This document shows, in pieces, positions 55,621-64,000 of a stretch of DNA of 64,000 nt. The DNA comes from Fragilariopsis cylindrus CCMP1102 (lineage: Eukaryota > Bacillariophyta > Bacillariophyceae > Bacillariales > Bacillariaceae), in contig FMBT01000342.1 in the NCBI GenBank assembly GCA_900095095.1, positions 186,001-250,000 of the forward strand. Reading direction: 5' to 3'. Made by a program: the position numbers and the translations under genes. A model generated the notes under the pieces. That model saw only the letters and a list, made by a program, of their open reading frames with translations. It was not told the DNA's origin and ran no database searches. Each line of letters starts with the position of its first letter. The first letter of the stretch is position 1.

Positions 55621-58265
55621 CTAATCCACTCTACTAATGTCATCGTCGAATAAAAAATGATGGGGCCGGGCGAATGCGGGAATAAAAAGTATCTCATCAT
55701 CATCATCAACTAGGCTATGAAAGGAGGAATTTTCTTCATCGAAACTGGTGGATTCAACGATGGCTATGTTTTCCCTTCTATTTTGGACATCGTTTAATAG
55801 ATCTGGGTCTAGGAACGACATACGCGGTGGTTCGTTGTCACGGCTAGGGTAATTCTCGCTATTGTTTCTGTTATCTTCGCATAATAAGCCGTATTGGTCT
55901 TCAGTGGTTTCGTCAGAATCTGAAGATCCCATGTCACCGACGAAACCAACATAATGAGCATTCACTGACTCCCGGTAATTTGAATGGTGGTCGATATCGC
56001 TTTCACTACTATCGTCGTCGTTATCACTGACGTAAATATGTCTATCTTCTTCGTCGTCACTGGGGACATGATTGACTCGTGACGGATTTCTTGTATTTCT
56101 TCTACCATCGTCATCTTCTTCACTTGTGATATCGTTTACATCATAATCAAGTCCACTATAAAGGAAAATTGAACTGCTTGCTGAAGAATATGAAGACGAG
56201 CTTGATGAATCCTCTGAGGATGAACTTGATGATAAAGAGTGGAGAGAGTGGAATAACGATTCGTTGAAGATCCCCAAATTTTCGGTAGAAAAGTCATCGT
56301 TCCCGTCGTTTGCTATTCGCGATTCTCTACCGGAAGAAAGAGATGGGAGGGTTGATCGACATTGAGGACACGATGAATGCGAACTTAACCATTTTGCCAA
56401 ACAATTAAAATGTATTGGCTTTCCACAACAAAGTGTACTGATATTTGGATTATCGTCTAAACAAATTAAGCAGACGCTTTCCGCTGCATTTTCTCGAGCC
56501 AGCCGTACTAAACGAGCATCGGTTTCTTCCGCTGATAAAGCTGCTTTTTTTTCAACAAGAAGACCAAAATCTGTAACGGCACAAGCTATACGATCCAGGA
56601 GGAAACCAGCAAGAGGATCAAGACCTTCCGTAGATTGAACAATCACAGCTGTTTTGGATTCGTCAAACACCCCTGAGGTACGAGGCATAAGTTATGCCTC
56701 GCTAATTCTATAACGGAGTAGAACCTTGATTTTTCTTCTTGATTTGAATAGAAGGTGATACAGAAGGGTAATCCTATCCGACGAAGTGTCCAATTTAGGA
56801 GTATTCTCGCGAGGCACTGATTTCCAGCTTCGAACGGAGCAATATCTAAAATACCCAAGATTACAGCGGCGGCAAAGCTTGCAATATTGCTCGGTTTTTC
56901 CTTGATTTGTGGTAGCCAGTGTTGTTCCATAGAACTACAAAAACTTTCCATTCGTTCTGGTATTTGCTCTGATGGGCAATGTATTGATTTCTCCGACCGA
57001 AAACTACCCGCTTCCTTTTGCAAACCATCACCCATTAGCCAAGCATGCCAACGCAAAAGCAATTCAGAAGAAAGCGGCTCATCTTTGCATAGTAATGCAT
57101 ATTCTAGCGTCTCCTTGTTTTGAGTCCAGCTTTGATGTTCACTGCAAGTTGCGTTGCTAGTTATAGTCCCCGTACCATCATATGTATCGGCGTATGATGA
57201 ATCCTCTGTCATATCGGATAACGACGTAAATTGGTTCTCCCTCTGCATTTGATCGAATTCGTTTAGTGCGGAAGTGTAATTTTGAAAGTATTTTAGTGAC
57301 CCCATCATTAAAGAAAATGACGAAGGCGACAAAAGTGATATCTTCTCTTTTCTACTCTGAAGCGTCATTATAGCCGAATGCTGTTCAATGAAGTTTGTTA
57401 CTTCGATGACATTTTCTTCCGTTTCAGTCCTCTGCATTGATTGTTGATAAAATGCTTCAATGGTTAGTTTCTTTGACGATATCAAACTAGCTATTCTTCC
57501 GACTGGCAAACAGAACTCCTCTGTGGCAATATACTGTTTTGTTTCAGATGTCTGATTCTCTGTCTCTTCGTCGTTACAATTTGTATCTGATCGCTTCTTG
57601 TACAGTATTTCATATTGTGTGACGTATATGTGGGGGAAATATTGGTTTGCTGTTTTCATAGCCACATATGTCTCTTTTATCCTTTTCTTGGCGTCCTTAT
57701 TCTCATTGTCCTCAAATTCGTCGTTATTGTTATCGTTATCGTTATCGTTATCGTTGTCCACGTCATCGCCGTCTCTGTCGTTACTTGTACTACTTGTAGC
57801 CAAAGAGATGGACGGCGACGCATCATACGCAGATAACGAAAATCTAACAACGAACGCAGATATGGAAATAATACATTCCGGCAGGTGATCATTATGCTTC
57901 GTTCCTAAAATATTCCCTGCACAAGAATGTGTACCATCGGATAACGACTTAAGAGTAATCTTGTCTTGGAAATTACAAATTCTAACCACGAACGGTCCCA
58001 CGGCTTTATTACCTTTGACCGAATCAAGTTCCACCTTGTTATTACAATCATTAATAGCACCATGCACCATATCTTGGATAGCATCGGACGTGAGTTCAAT
58101 ATCGAAGTATTCTTGATCTTCTTCGTTCTCATCCTCGTGCTCTTCATTTTCTTTGCGATTTCGATCACTACTCGATGGGTCTCGCTGTATTTTATTCATT
58201 GAGGAGGAGGAGGAACGAGACGAGGAATCCATCCAAATAGATCGTTTCGCTCGAAACAAGGTCAT
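55621..58265 (-). CDS. Degenerate Fic-like domain fused to a RING finger, one frame change
   Basis: An ORF from 58265 ends at 56643; a second from 56688 overlaps it one base out of phase. One extra base in the C4 run at 56670-56673 joins them into 881 residues. The first part, residues about 395-560, is a Fic fold: LLRWHAWLMG with EAGSFRS, a Fic-type helix pair. Where the active loop should read HPFxxGNGR it has APFEAGNQC at 476-484, so the catalytic His and the Gly-Arg are missing. The second part has the RING VCLICLDDN...LCCGKPIHFNC...CPQC, then a Ser/Asp-rich tail. The RING would bind an E2 enzyme. A pseudo-Fic arm could recruit substrate. No known protein has this pair, as far as I recall. 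Confidence 0.72.
56682..56700. repeat. Perfect 9-bp inverted repeat with one-base loop
   Basis: GAGGCATAA and TTATGCCTC pair around a single G, just upstream of the frame change in the Fic-like/RING gene. Confidence 0.9.
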
Positions 58266-58754
58266 ATTAAATTCAATGAAAACCGTTTTGTTACTTTACT
58301 CATCGCCTTCCACAATTGTTAGTGTTATTTCCATAGCTCTCTCTCTCTCTCTCTCCCTCTCTCTCTCTCTCTACTTCGATGATAGTCGTGTCACAACAAA
58401 AAATCTGTAATTGATCTTGATATTTATTATTTATTTTTGATACTGTAATAGCTAGTGCGATTGCTTGACATTTCCGCGCTCGATGCTTCTTTGGTTATAA
58501 TTATCTCAAATTATGGGCTATGTAGAATTATACATATTTTGTACTGGATACTACTTTTGAGTGAAGCTACTACTCCAACTGTCATAATTATTTGTTTTTT
58601 TGTTTGCAATTTTTCATTAACGACAGCTATAACAACGCTAACTTACGAAAGACGAAGACGACGATTCATCACATCCACGGAACTTGTAGCCCCTTTATCT
58701 AAAAGCACCGATTGAGACTGAAGACAGCGATAGACAAAGTACATAGTATACAAG
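58266..58754. other. Divergent intergenic region
   Basis: Upstream region of the Fic-like/RING gene (-) and YIPF6 (+). A CT dinucleotide tract lies at 58337-58372. I see no gene. Confidence 0.55.
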
Positions 58755-59677
58755 ATGGCGCAGCAATTACCACCACAGCAGGCAGGAGGACCACAATGGG
58801 CCAACCCGAATGTCTCTCAACAACAACAACCACAGCAGCAGCAGCAGCAACAACAACAGCAACAACAATACATACCAGCAGCAACAATCCAACAGAACGC
58901 ACAAGATGAATTCTTCGCTCCTCTATCAACATTAGATGAACCCGTGATGGAAACCATAATGCGTGATGTTCGATCGGTTGGGAGTAAACTTAAAGTCGTC
59001 CTTTTACCCATGGAACGTTCGGTACGTCAATTTAATTTTCATTTCAATTTACGGCGATGATTTTCATTCAACACTTTAGTTTCATTCTGTTCTTTAAAGT
59101 AGGTTTTACTGATACTATTCCAATGTTTTAAAAAAAAAATTCTCTTACATTCTAGCTTCCGTACGGTGGATATTCAGGAGTTTCTCAATCGGAAAGTATT
59201 GACTTAACGGAACGTGATAAACAAATTATTGAAAGTCTTCGAGATTGGGACCTGTGGGGGCCCTTAGTTGTATGTTTAGCATTAGCCGTACTGTTATCAA
59301 TCAAGGCACCGGTCGGACAAGCTAGTTTGGTATTTGCTGCTGTTTTTTGTGCAGTCTGGCTTGGATCTGCAGTAGTAACAGTCAATGCTCAACTATTAGG
59401 TGGAACAATTTCATTCTTCCAATCTGTTTGCGTATTGGGATATTGTGTCTTTCCTATGACCTTAGCAGCTGTTGTTGTTGATCTATTTAAAATGCTCCCA
59501 TTGGGAGCCTTTTCTGCGTTGGTAGAGGTAGCAGTTCTACTCGTTGCCTTTTTGTGGTCAACTAGGGCATCAGCGGTCTTTATTGGACAATATATTATTC
59601 CATCAAGACGAATCCTTGCTGTGTTCCCCGTGTTGTTTTTCTACACTTTTTTGGCGTGGTTAATTTTCCTATTTTAA
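58755..59677 (+). CDS. YIPF6: YIPF6/Yip1-family Golgi membrane protein
   Basis: Two exons, 58755-59021 and 59156-59677, are joined by a GTACGT...TCTAG intron and give 262 residues. The N-terminal cytosolic part has a polyGln run and then LDEPVMETIMRDVRSVG, the YIPF6 signature. The second exon starts LPYGGYS and has LRDWDLWGPLVVCLALAVLL, the first of five membrane helices. FFQSVCVLGYCVFPMTLA forms a later pair. Yip1-family proteins sit in the ER-Golgi system, bind Rab GTPases and support vesicle budding. The size and order fit YIPF6 rather than YIPF1-5. Start choice is clear: ATG in a good context, with no earlier in-frame ATG nearby. Confidence 0.94.
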
Positions 59678-60201
59678 AAGGGGGCGAACAATACTATCAG
59701 TGTAATGAAGAAAATAAATAGATGAAGTATACCCCATTAATATTCTAGTAGTCATATCAGTTTTACGATATACATCGAATACTTTTCCAAAAAGATATAT
59801 CTTTCGCCTTCTACACTTTTGGTCCAAGATTTGAGTCACTCCTTGCGGTGCTAGTTTATCTTTCCAAAAACTGGACAAGTATCTATGGATACGTAGTAAC
59901 AGTAATATCAATGTGAACAGCTTATCTCATCTCATCGCATCTCATTTCATCAAACACAACACAACACAAAAGAGAACCAATCAGATTTAAATAGAATAAC
60001 AGCAAAATCTAACAGTGACTTCTGAATAAATTAAAGGTTTAAACATGATATTGTGTACTGTGATTCTATGACTTCGTTCTAAAGAAAGTAATATTTACCT
60101 TCCACAGCTTATGTGGCAAATAATTTCTTTTAGATACTGTTAATGTTGTTACAAAGTTAGCTGGATAGATATTAGACATCACTAATGTTATGCTCATTTA
60201 C
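59678..60201. other. Intergenic between convergent genes
   Basis: AT-rich spacer; holds a short CATCTCAT repeat near 59927. I see no gene. Confidence 0.6.
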
Positions 60202-61212
60202 TCAAGGAGAAGATTTTCCTAACACAAGTGCCAATATTGCCATACGAACATACATCCCATTTTCCATTTGTCGAAAATATGCCGCCCTTGGATCAGCATC
60301 TACCTCTGTCGCAATTTCATCGACCCTTGGCAATGGATGTAAAACGATCATATTTTTTGGTACCTTATCCATCAAAGCATTATCTACTACATAACAACCC
60401 TTGACACTTTCATATGCCTCTTCAGTTTCAAAGCGTTCTTTTTGAATCCTTGTTACGTACAAAATCTGAGCATCCTGGCAGGCTTTGGTTGCATCCTCAA
60501 AAATTTCATATTGTACACCATTATTCTTACAATATTCAAGAATTGAGTCTGGTATTGATAAAATTTGAGGAGAACAAAATCTCAAGATTAATTTAGATTG
60601 TGGACGTAATTGTGATAGTAATTTTGCCAAAGAATGAACCGTTCTTCCATGTTTGAGATCACCCAAGAAAACTACAATCTTAGGATCGTCTTTAAGTTCA
60701 TCCCATATAGTAAATGAATCTAATAATGCCTGTGTGGGATGCTCGCCTATTCCATCACCAGCATTTAATACGGGCTTAGTCGTTGACAGTACTACTTTTG
60801 GCACGGAACCAGTTTCGGGATGTCTCAATACAATAGCATCGACGTAACATTCCAAGCATTTGATCGTATCTTCCAATGATTCCTTCTTCTTTGCTGCACT
60901 TGAATTCCCTTGACCATCAACATGTATAAATGTCCCACCAAGTCGACTCATCGCAGCTTGGAAACTGCACGAGGTTCGAGTCGAGGCTTCGTAAAATATT
61001 GTAGCAAGTACCTTATGTTTCAATCGATCATCTCCACCCTCCGATCGTACAATATCTCTCATTTGTTGAGAGATAGTAACAAGTAATTCAAAGCCCTTAG
61101 GAGTAATTTGTGCAACGGATACTAGAGATTGACCCTTCCAACTGACAGGATCTTCGGTCAGGATTGCTAATGGCTTTTTCTCGTTGCGTTCAGTGGTTGA
61201 CGACATCATCAT
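60202..61212 (-). CDS. Aspartate carbamoyltransferase
   Basis: A single exon encodes 336 residues, the normal catalytic-chain length. STRTS (77-81) is the carbamoyl phosphate site, HPTQALLD the loop that binds both substrates, and HPLPRVDEI and DPRAAYFRQ the aspartate site. It makes carbamoyl-aspartate, the second step of pyrimidine synthesis. There is no plastid or mitochondrial leader: the protein starts MMMSSTTERNEKK, so it is likely cytosolic. It is a separate gene rather than part of a CAD fusion. No regulatory chain gene is nearby. I left the gene symbol blank because naming differs among algae. Confidence 0.96.
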   Translation of the reverse strand: MMMSSTTERNEKKPLAILTEDPVSWKGQSLVSVAQITPKGFELLVTISQQMRDIVRSEGGDDRLKHKVLATIFYEASTRTSCSFQAAMSRLGGTFIHVDGQGNSSAAKKKESLEDTIKCLECYVDAIVLRHPETGSVPKVVLSTTKPVLNAGDGIGEHPTQALLDSFTIWDELKDDPKIVVFLGDLKHGRTVHSLAKLLSQLRPQSKLILRFCSPQILSIPDSILEYCKNNGVQYEIFEDATKACQDAQILYVTRIQKERFETEEAYESVKGCYVVDNALMDKVPKNMIVLHPLPRVDEIATEVDADPRAAYFRQMENGMYVRMAILALVLGKSSP

Positions 61213-61732
61213 TAATTTGCTTGGTTGGGAGTTGAATTTATATTTTATTTATTATTATATTGTAACAATTATTTATTTGTTGACGATGATCGATGTTTTA
61301 AATAAAACAAATCTAATAGAATGATCCCAATGCATTTATTATTATTTATCAGCATTATTTATTCGAAATTCAATTTGTTGGAGGAGCTTCTTCGATTCCG
61401 ATCTTGGCGCGCACTAATATGCCCGTCCATCATGGTTCCGTGCATGAAGAGCGAATGAATCAAGTATTTTTTCAAACTTCGCTTCCCATTGATGTTGAAT
61501 GTGCGTAAAAAAAACCTGACACAACGACAACACAAACGACGGCATTATTTTATGTGTGTATAATGTATGTATGTATCAACGACAACCGTTGCGCCGACTA
61601 CTGTACGACTACGCGGACAAAGAAGACCGAAGGCAGAAATTGACGGTAGCTAACGTTACTACTGTATCTCATTATTTTTAAAATTGTTATTTGATTATTG
61701 TGTTACATCAGGCGTTTTAGAAAAGATTCAAG
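61213..61732. other. Divergent intergenic region
   Basis: Upstream region of ATCase (-) and the AT-hook repeat protein (+). It contains CTACTGTACGACTAC at about 61599. I see no gene. Confidence 0.55.
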
Positions 61733-62350
61733 ATGAGGGGTAGGCCACCAGAATCAAATTCCAAAGTTGGCCATGTTACGTGGGAGGAAGAATTCTCTTG
61801 CTTTGTTGGATCGTGTGGGTATTACTGGCATGGACATAAATTTGGTGGATGGCAAAATGAACCTCCCGATCCTAAACGAAAAAGACCTGCCTCTTCTGGA
61901 GGTGGTGTCAGTGGCAGTGGCAATGTTGATCGTGTTTGTCGTGGACGACGTCCAAACGGCAACGAACGCATTGGTGTCATCATTACATACAATATCGAAC
62001 ACGATTGTTATCAAACAGAAAAAGAATATTATTGGCATGGAACATATAACGGAGGATGGAAAAAGAATGCACCGGGTGTAGATTCTGATGTAGAATCCGA
62101 AGCAGAAAACGAAGAAGAAGAAAAGAAGGAGGATGATCCCAATGTTGATGTTGTTGTTGTTGATAGACCATCGAAAAAGAAAAGGAAAGGCAACACTAAG
62201 GGTAGACCACCTAGAAAACAAATTGCTGAAGAAACTATAGAATACGATGCCTATAAACTATGCTGGACGACGACAAGAGAAGGAGGACTTTACTGGCACG
62301 GCACATACAAAGGTGGTTGGAAAGATTATCCCCCCAAAACAACATATTAA
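61733..62350 (+). CDS. Three-unit AT-hook / YWHG repeat protein, novel
   Basis: A single exon encodes 205 residues. Three units of about 45 residues each start with an AT-hook-like core and end with YWHG. Unit one is RGRPPESNS...YYWHGHKFGGWQ, unit two RGRRPNGNE...YYWHGTYNGGWK and unit three KGRPPRKQI...LYWHGTYKGGWK. Between core and YWHG each unit has a Thr/Ile/Trp-rich stretch with one or two aromatics and a Cys. Acidic and Lys-rich linkers separate the units; the linker before unit three holds KKKRKG, a nuclear signal. AT-hooks bind the minor groove of AT-rich DNA, and YWHG-x3-GGW may be a new small fold. Likely a nuclear DNA-binding protein. I know no named family. Confidence 0.75.
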   Translation: MRGRPPESNSKVGHVTWEEEFSCFVGSCGYYWHGHKFGGWQNEPPDPKRKRPASSGGGVSGSGNVDRVCRGRRPNGNERIGVIITYNIEHDCYQTEKEYYWHGTYNGGWKKNAPGVDSDVESEAENEEEEKKEDDPNVDVVVVDRPSKKKRKGNTKGRPPRKQIAEETIEYDAYKLCWTTTREGGLYWHGTYKGGWKDYPPKTTY

Positions 62351-63037
62351 ACTGTTTTTGCATAGTATGCATGTATTTGTATCGCTACTTCATTTTTTCA
62401 TTGACTTGTATCACCCTTATGATGAATATTACCTCTCTCTAATATCATTTTCAATAATTTGTTCATCACCGTTAAACTTTGAAAACGTTCTATTTATTTT
62501 ATATTAGTTCGTTTTTTCTTATTTATCTTTTGAATATGATGACATGACGGTCGATATGAGCATATTCAATCAAAACAAATATGATGGCAATAGATCTTTG
62601 ACACAGCACATTCTTGCAATCCTAATTTTTAATGCATAACCATCTGCATATATAGCCTATATATATATATATAAATATGTATATGGTGATGACTTCATGT
62701 GCGACTTCCTTCATCTTGAACTACACTGTACGCTGAGTACGTCGAGTACGTCATACGTTATCTACTTACCGTGGATCATCAAACTCACCGAAACACACAA
62801 GGTACAAAAGCAAAATCAGATATCTACGATATTCAGAATAAGGCCAATTGTGTATAAAATATGGCCTATGCTATTTACCATGAACAAAAATGCAATAATA
62901 TTCATAAATAAAATTATTCAAATAATTTGACTGATGTTACTGACTCGAATGAGTTTTTATAATCTATAATAATTCTACAACATAAGTTTCTATATTGAAT
63001 ACTGTATCTAACGGTAGCTAAAAGCTAACTAGCTAGT
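62351..63037. other. Intergenic between convergent genes
   Basis: AT-rich spacer with a TA tract at 62655-62680 and ACGTCGAGTACGTCATACGT near 62740. I see no gene. Confidence 0.6.
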
Positions 63038-64000
63038 CTAATATCGTTCATTCATACGTTTTGCGACGTTTCGCATATTGTTATACACTTTTCCTGGTGG
63101 TGCTCCAAGAATTAAATCACAAATGGCATTTCTTGCAACACGTAGATTGGCATAACTTCCCAACATATGAATTCTTTGGTCGGCAATACAAATTCGAGTT
63201 CGTGTCGCATTTTCAATAGCAAATCTTGTTTTACCATCTTGACCAGCAACACGACCTACGGCACGTGATAAATGATCCCCCCTTAGTAGCTTAACATCCG
63301 TAACTTGGAAACTTTCAACATATAAGTCGTCTAATCGGAGTAACGCAACTGAATCTTGTACCTCAAATCCCATCATGAATGCACTTACAAAATCACATCC
63401 CTTTTGAAGTGCCCCCACATCAATAGTATGTGGAGATGTTTTCATTTCCACGGAACGAGTTTTGGTGTTGAATCGAACCTATGAATTTCACACAAACAAA
63501 ACAGACACACATACAAATATGTGTTAGAGGGTACCTTCGTTGTAAAATTAAATAATAGTCGTCGTAACATTTTTATATTTTTAAATTTGCATCAGACTAC
63601 GACCAAATGGCCGCCCCATTTCGTTCTTTATACCGACGAGGCTTCCCGGAGGGTTTAATTCCAAGAACAACACGAGGGACATTCCGTTATTTGTGGGGTT
63701 CTTCTTCCTATGCAAATCAATCCTCGAGCTATCTATTATTAATTGTATTGTACATTCATTCCTTACCTGTAGTTTTAGGTATTCTACCAACGGAGTTAAA
63801 ATTTGTTCCCAATGCTCACGTAAGGGTGAGTATCTGTGTGCAGGACATCTGATTCGACGATATTCAATTCTATTTCCAGAGGCCTGTGCTGCTGATAGTT
63901 TAGGAAACACGGGCTGTTCAGATGAACTTCCTTCCTCCATTGCATTATTGGCGGCAGCATGTTCCTTTTGAAGGGACGCCGATTGCCGAATTCGTGATTG
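63038..64000 (-). CDS. PNO1: PNO1 (Dim2), pre-40S assembly factor, partial at window end
   Basis: Exons 63767-64000+ and 63038-63478 are joined by a GTAAGG...TCATAG intron that gives LVEYLKLQ-VRFNTKTRSVE, an exact family join. The KH-like domain follows: SPHTIDVGALQKGCDFVSAF, IRLDD-type LLRLDDLYVESFQVTDVK, GDHLSRAVGRVAGQDGKTRF, and NATRTRICIADQRIHMLGS. It ends LILGAPPGKVYNNMRNVAKR. PNO1/Dim2 guides Nob1 to the 3' end of the 18S rRNA precursor and helps Dim1 methylation. The frame stays open to the last base of the window, so the N-terminus lies beyond. An in-frame ATG at 63940 may or may not be the real start. Confidence 0.95.

Noticed and set aside
56643-56688. Two overlapping genes rather than one Fic-like/RING gene
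   Set aside because: Restoring one base makes the Fic C-terminal helices continue into the second frame, and the RING frame lacks its own promoter space. Not excluded, but less likely.
1-64000. LTR retroelements, other virus-like elements, DNA transposons, tRNA or rRNA genes
   Set aside because: I looked for reverse transcriptase, integrase, capsid and transposase motifs, long terminal repeats and tRNA B-box words, and saw none that hold up by eye.

Overview
This is a nuclear window from a photosynthetic stramenopile, most likely a diatom, and the AT-rich, microsatellite-rich sequence suggests a raphid pennate of the Pseudo-nitzschia/Fragilariopsis kind (the genus is inference). The main evidence is four proteins whose signal peptide is followed at once by Phe, which is the bipartite plastid-targeting rule of secondary red plastids. 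One of them also has a second, lumenal targeting segment. A PAP/fibrillin protein, an FTO homologue, an FTR1 iron permease and diatom-type LRR proteins agree. Introns are few, GT-AG and mostly 90-190 bp. Genes are dense and lie on both strands. No bacterial operons, tRNA, rRNA, CRISPR or intact mobile element was seen.

Layout. 0-12 kb: tandem repeats, a PAP/fibrillin protein (-), FTO (+), an acidic unknown (+), a thylakoid-lumen protein (-) and a large unknown (-). 12-27 kb: BT1-type transporter (-), an unknown membrane-anchored ectodomain protein (+), a methyltransferase with a C-terminal zinc ribbon (-), a POT/PTR transporter (+) and an eight-exon ABCC transporter (-). 27-36.5 kb: CNOT9 (+), a GC-rich plastid-type SET-domain gene (+), a small LRR gene (+), FTR1 (-) and BCAS2/SPF27 (+). 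36.6-46 kb: NAA25 (-), TDP1 (-) and a sulfotransferase (-). 46-54 kb: PXMP4-like (+), a plastid-type acyltransferase-like protein (-), an LRR transmembrane protein (+) and an LPMO-like secreted protein (-). 54-64 kb: a proteasome beta6-like protein with a signal peptide (+), a Fic-like/RING fusion (-), YIPF6 (+), aspartate carbamoyltransferase (-), a three-unit AT-hook repeat protein (+) and PNO1 (-, running off the window).

Most genes are unrelated housekeeping functions: mRNA decay (CNOT9), splicing (BCAS2), N-terminal acetylation (NAA25), ribosome maturation (PNO1), DNA repair (TDP1), pyrimidine synthesis, vesicle traffic and peroxisomes. The unusual items are the beta6-like subunit with a plastid-type leader, a Fic domain that lost its catalytic motif and is joined to a RING finger, the AT-hook/YWHG repeat protein, and the methyltransferase-zinc ribbon.

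A technical pattern affects interpretation. Seven genes each appear split into two frames, and every one is restored by one or two extra bases, usually in a short homopolymer. That looks like residual long-read deletion error rather than gene decay. I give these genes as single loci and mark where the frame changes. All splice sites were read by eye from GT/AG consensus, frame continuity and family conservation.
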